Below, one piece after another: positions 63,851 through 64,000 of a DNA stretch of 64,000 nucleotides. The translations under genes and the position numbers were made by a program. This DNA comes from Nocardia panacis (GTDB taxonomy: Bacteria; Actinomycetota; Actinomycetes; Mycobacteriales; Mycobacteriaceae). Position 1 is the first letter of the stretch. Every line of letters begins with the position of its first letter. A model generated the notes under the pieces. That model worked only from the letters and a program-made list of their open reading frames with translations, was not told the DNA's origin and searched no databases. The DNA is taken from assembly GCF_003598715.1 (NCBI RefSeq), contig NZ_QZFU01000055.1:124001-188000 (forward strand), read 5' to 3'.

Positions 63851-64000
63851 GATACTTCGGATTTCCCACCCGTTTCACACAAGATCACCGCGCGCGACGG
63901 GTATTTGCCGGTATTGTTCCGGAATACGCTGGCGGACTGAGTATTCGAGCCACGGGTATTCGAGCCCTGGCTCCTTGGCGGTGAGGGTGCCATGACGGAA
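63851..64000. other. 3' flank of pgl with a short direct repeat and possible gene start
   Basis: No terminator hairpin is clear. TATTCGAGCC occurs twice (63940s and 63950s). An ATG at 63992, after GTGAGGG, could begin a further gene (M-T-E...), but only nine bases are visible. Confidence 0.35.

Noticed and set aside
63930..63980. Attachment site suggested by the TATTCGAGCC direct repeat
   Set aside because: Only 10 bp long, no integrase nearby; probably chance or a minor promoter feature.

Overview
The window is a high-GC actinobacterial chromosome segment, most likely from Nocardia or a close relative in Mycobacteriales. The main evidence is gene order: the backbone carries the blocks known in Mycobacterium tuberculosis as roughly Rv1445c-Rv1488 (pgl-opcA-zwf-tal-tkt, ctaB, qor, ctaA, ABC exporter, mptB, sufR-B-D-C-S-U-T, ABC-F, acnR-acn, ripA-moxR-DUF58-VWA, fabG1-inhA-hemH, nfeD-SPFH). 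It also carries mycolate-type fatty acid synthesis genes (FabG1/InhA) and the lipoarabinomannan mannosyltransferase MptB. All calls come from reading the sequence; no database search was run.

Layout. 1-5957: a cytochrome P450 cut by the window edge, type II NADH dehydrogenase, a secreted glycine-zipper protein, and a divergent MFS exporter/TetR pair. 5958-11435: O-methyltransferase, SPFH/NfeD pair, DUF3097 protein, an Rv1486c-like protein, a secreted chymotrypsin-fold protease and a small secreted protein. 11436-19661: hemH-inhA-fabG1, then VWA-DUF58-moxR, the RipA-type peptidoglycan hydrolase and an Rv1476-like membrane protein. 19849-23492: aconitase with an upstream small ORF and the AcnR repressor, with a recognisable AcnR operator. 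23499-26860: inserted genes (MarR, cupin, thioesterase, and a two-gene ATP-grasp RiPP locus). 26888-28908: small HTH protein and ABC-F ATPase, back on the conserved backbone. 29083-41433: a second inserted block holding an SDR, a membrane-anchored protein, a lycopene cyclase, Ku, a five-gene Fo-only ATP synthase cassette, a lipoprotein peptidase, two divergent MetQ lipoproteins with MetN-MetI, and two DUF4189 proteins. 41867-48274: complete SUF iron-sulfur operon. 48422-54595: an alcohol dehydrogenase remnant, mptB, ABC exporter, ctaA, an Rv1455-like protein and qor. 54597-56097: a TetR gene facing the wreck of an FAD monooxygenase. 56090-63850: ctaB, then the transketolase/pentose phosphate operon.

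How it fits together. Heme synthesis (HemH), heme O/A formation (CtaB, CtaA), NADH oxidation (Ndh), Fe-S assembly (SUF) and the Fe-S enzyme aconitase make this a respiration and redox-cofactor neighbourhood. Interleaved with it are envelope genes (FabG1/InhA, RipA, MptB). The pentose phosphate operon supplies NADPH.

The most interesting points are: a probable graspetide locus whose 150-aa precursor ends in a tail with four Thr followed by four Asp; an Fo cassette (a, c, b, b' and AtpI-like) with no F1 genes in view and altered c-subunit residues; a probable leaderless 43-aa ORF directly under an AcnR operator and overlapping the acn start; and operators for several regulators readable directly from the DNA.
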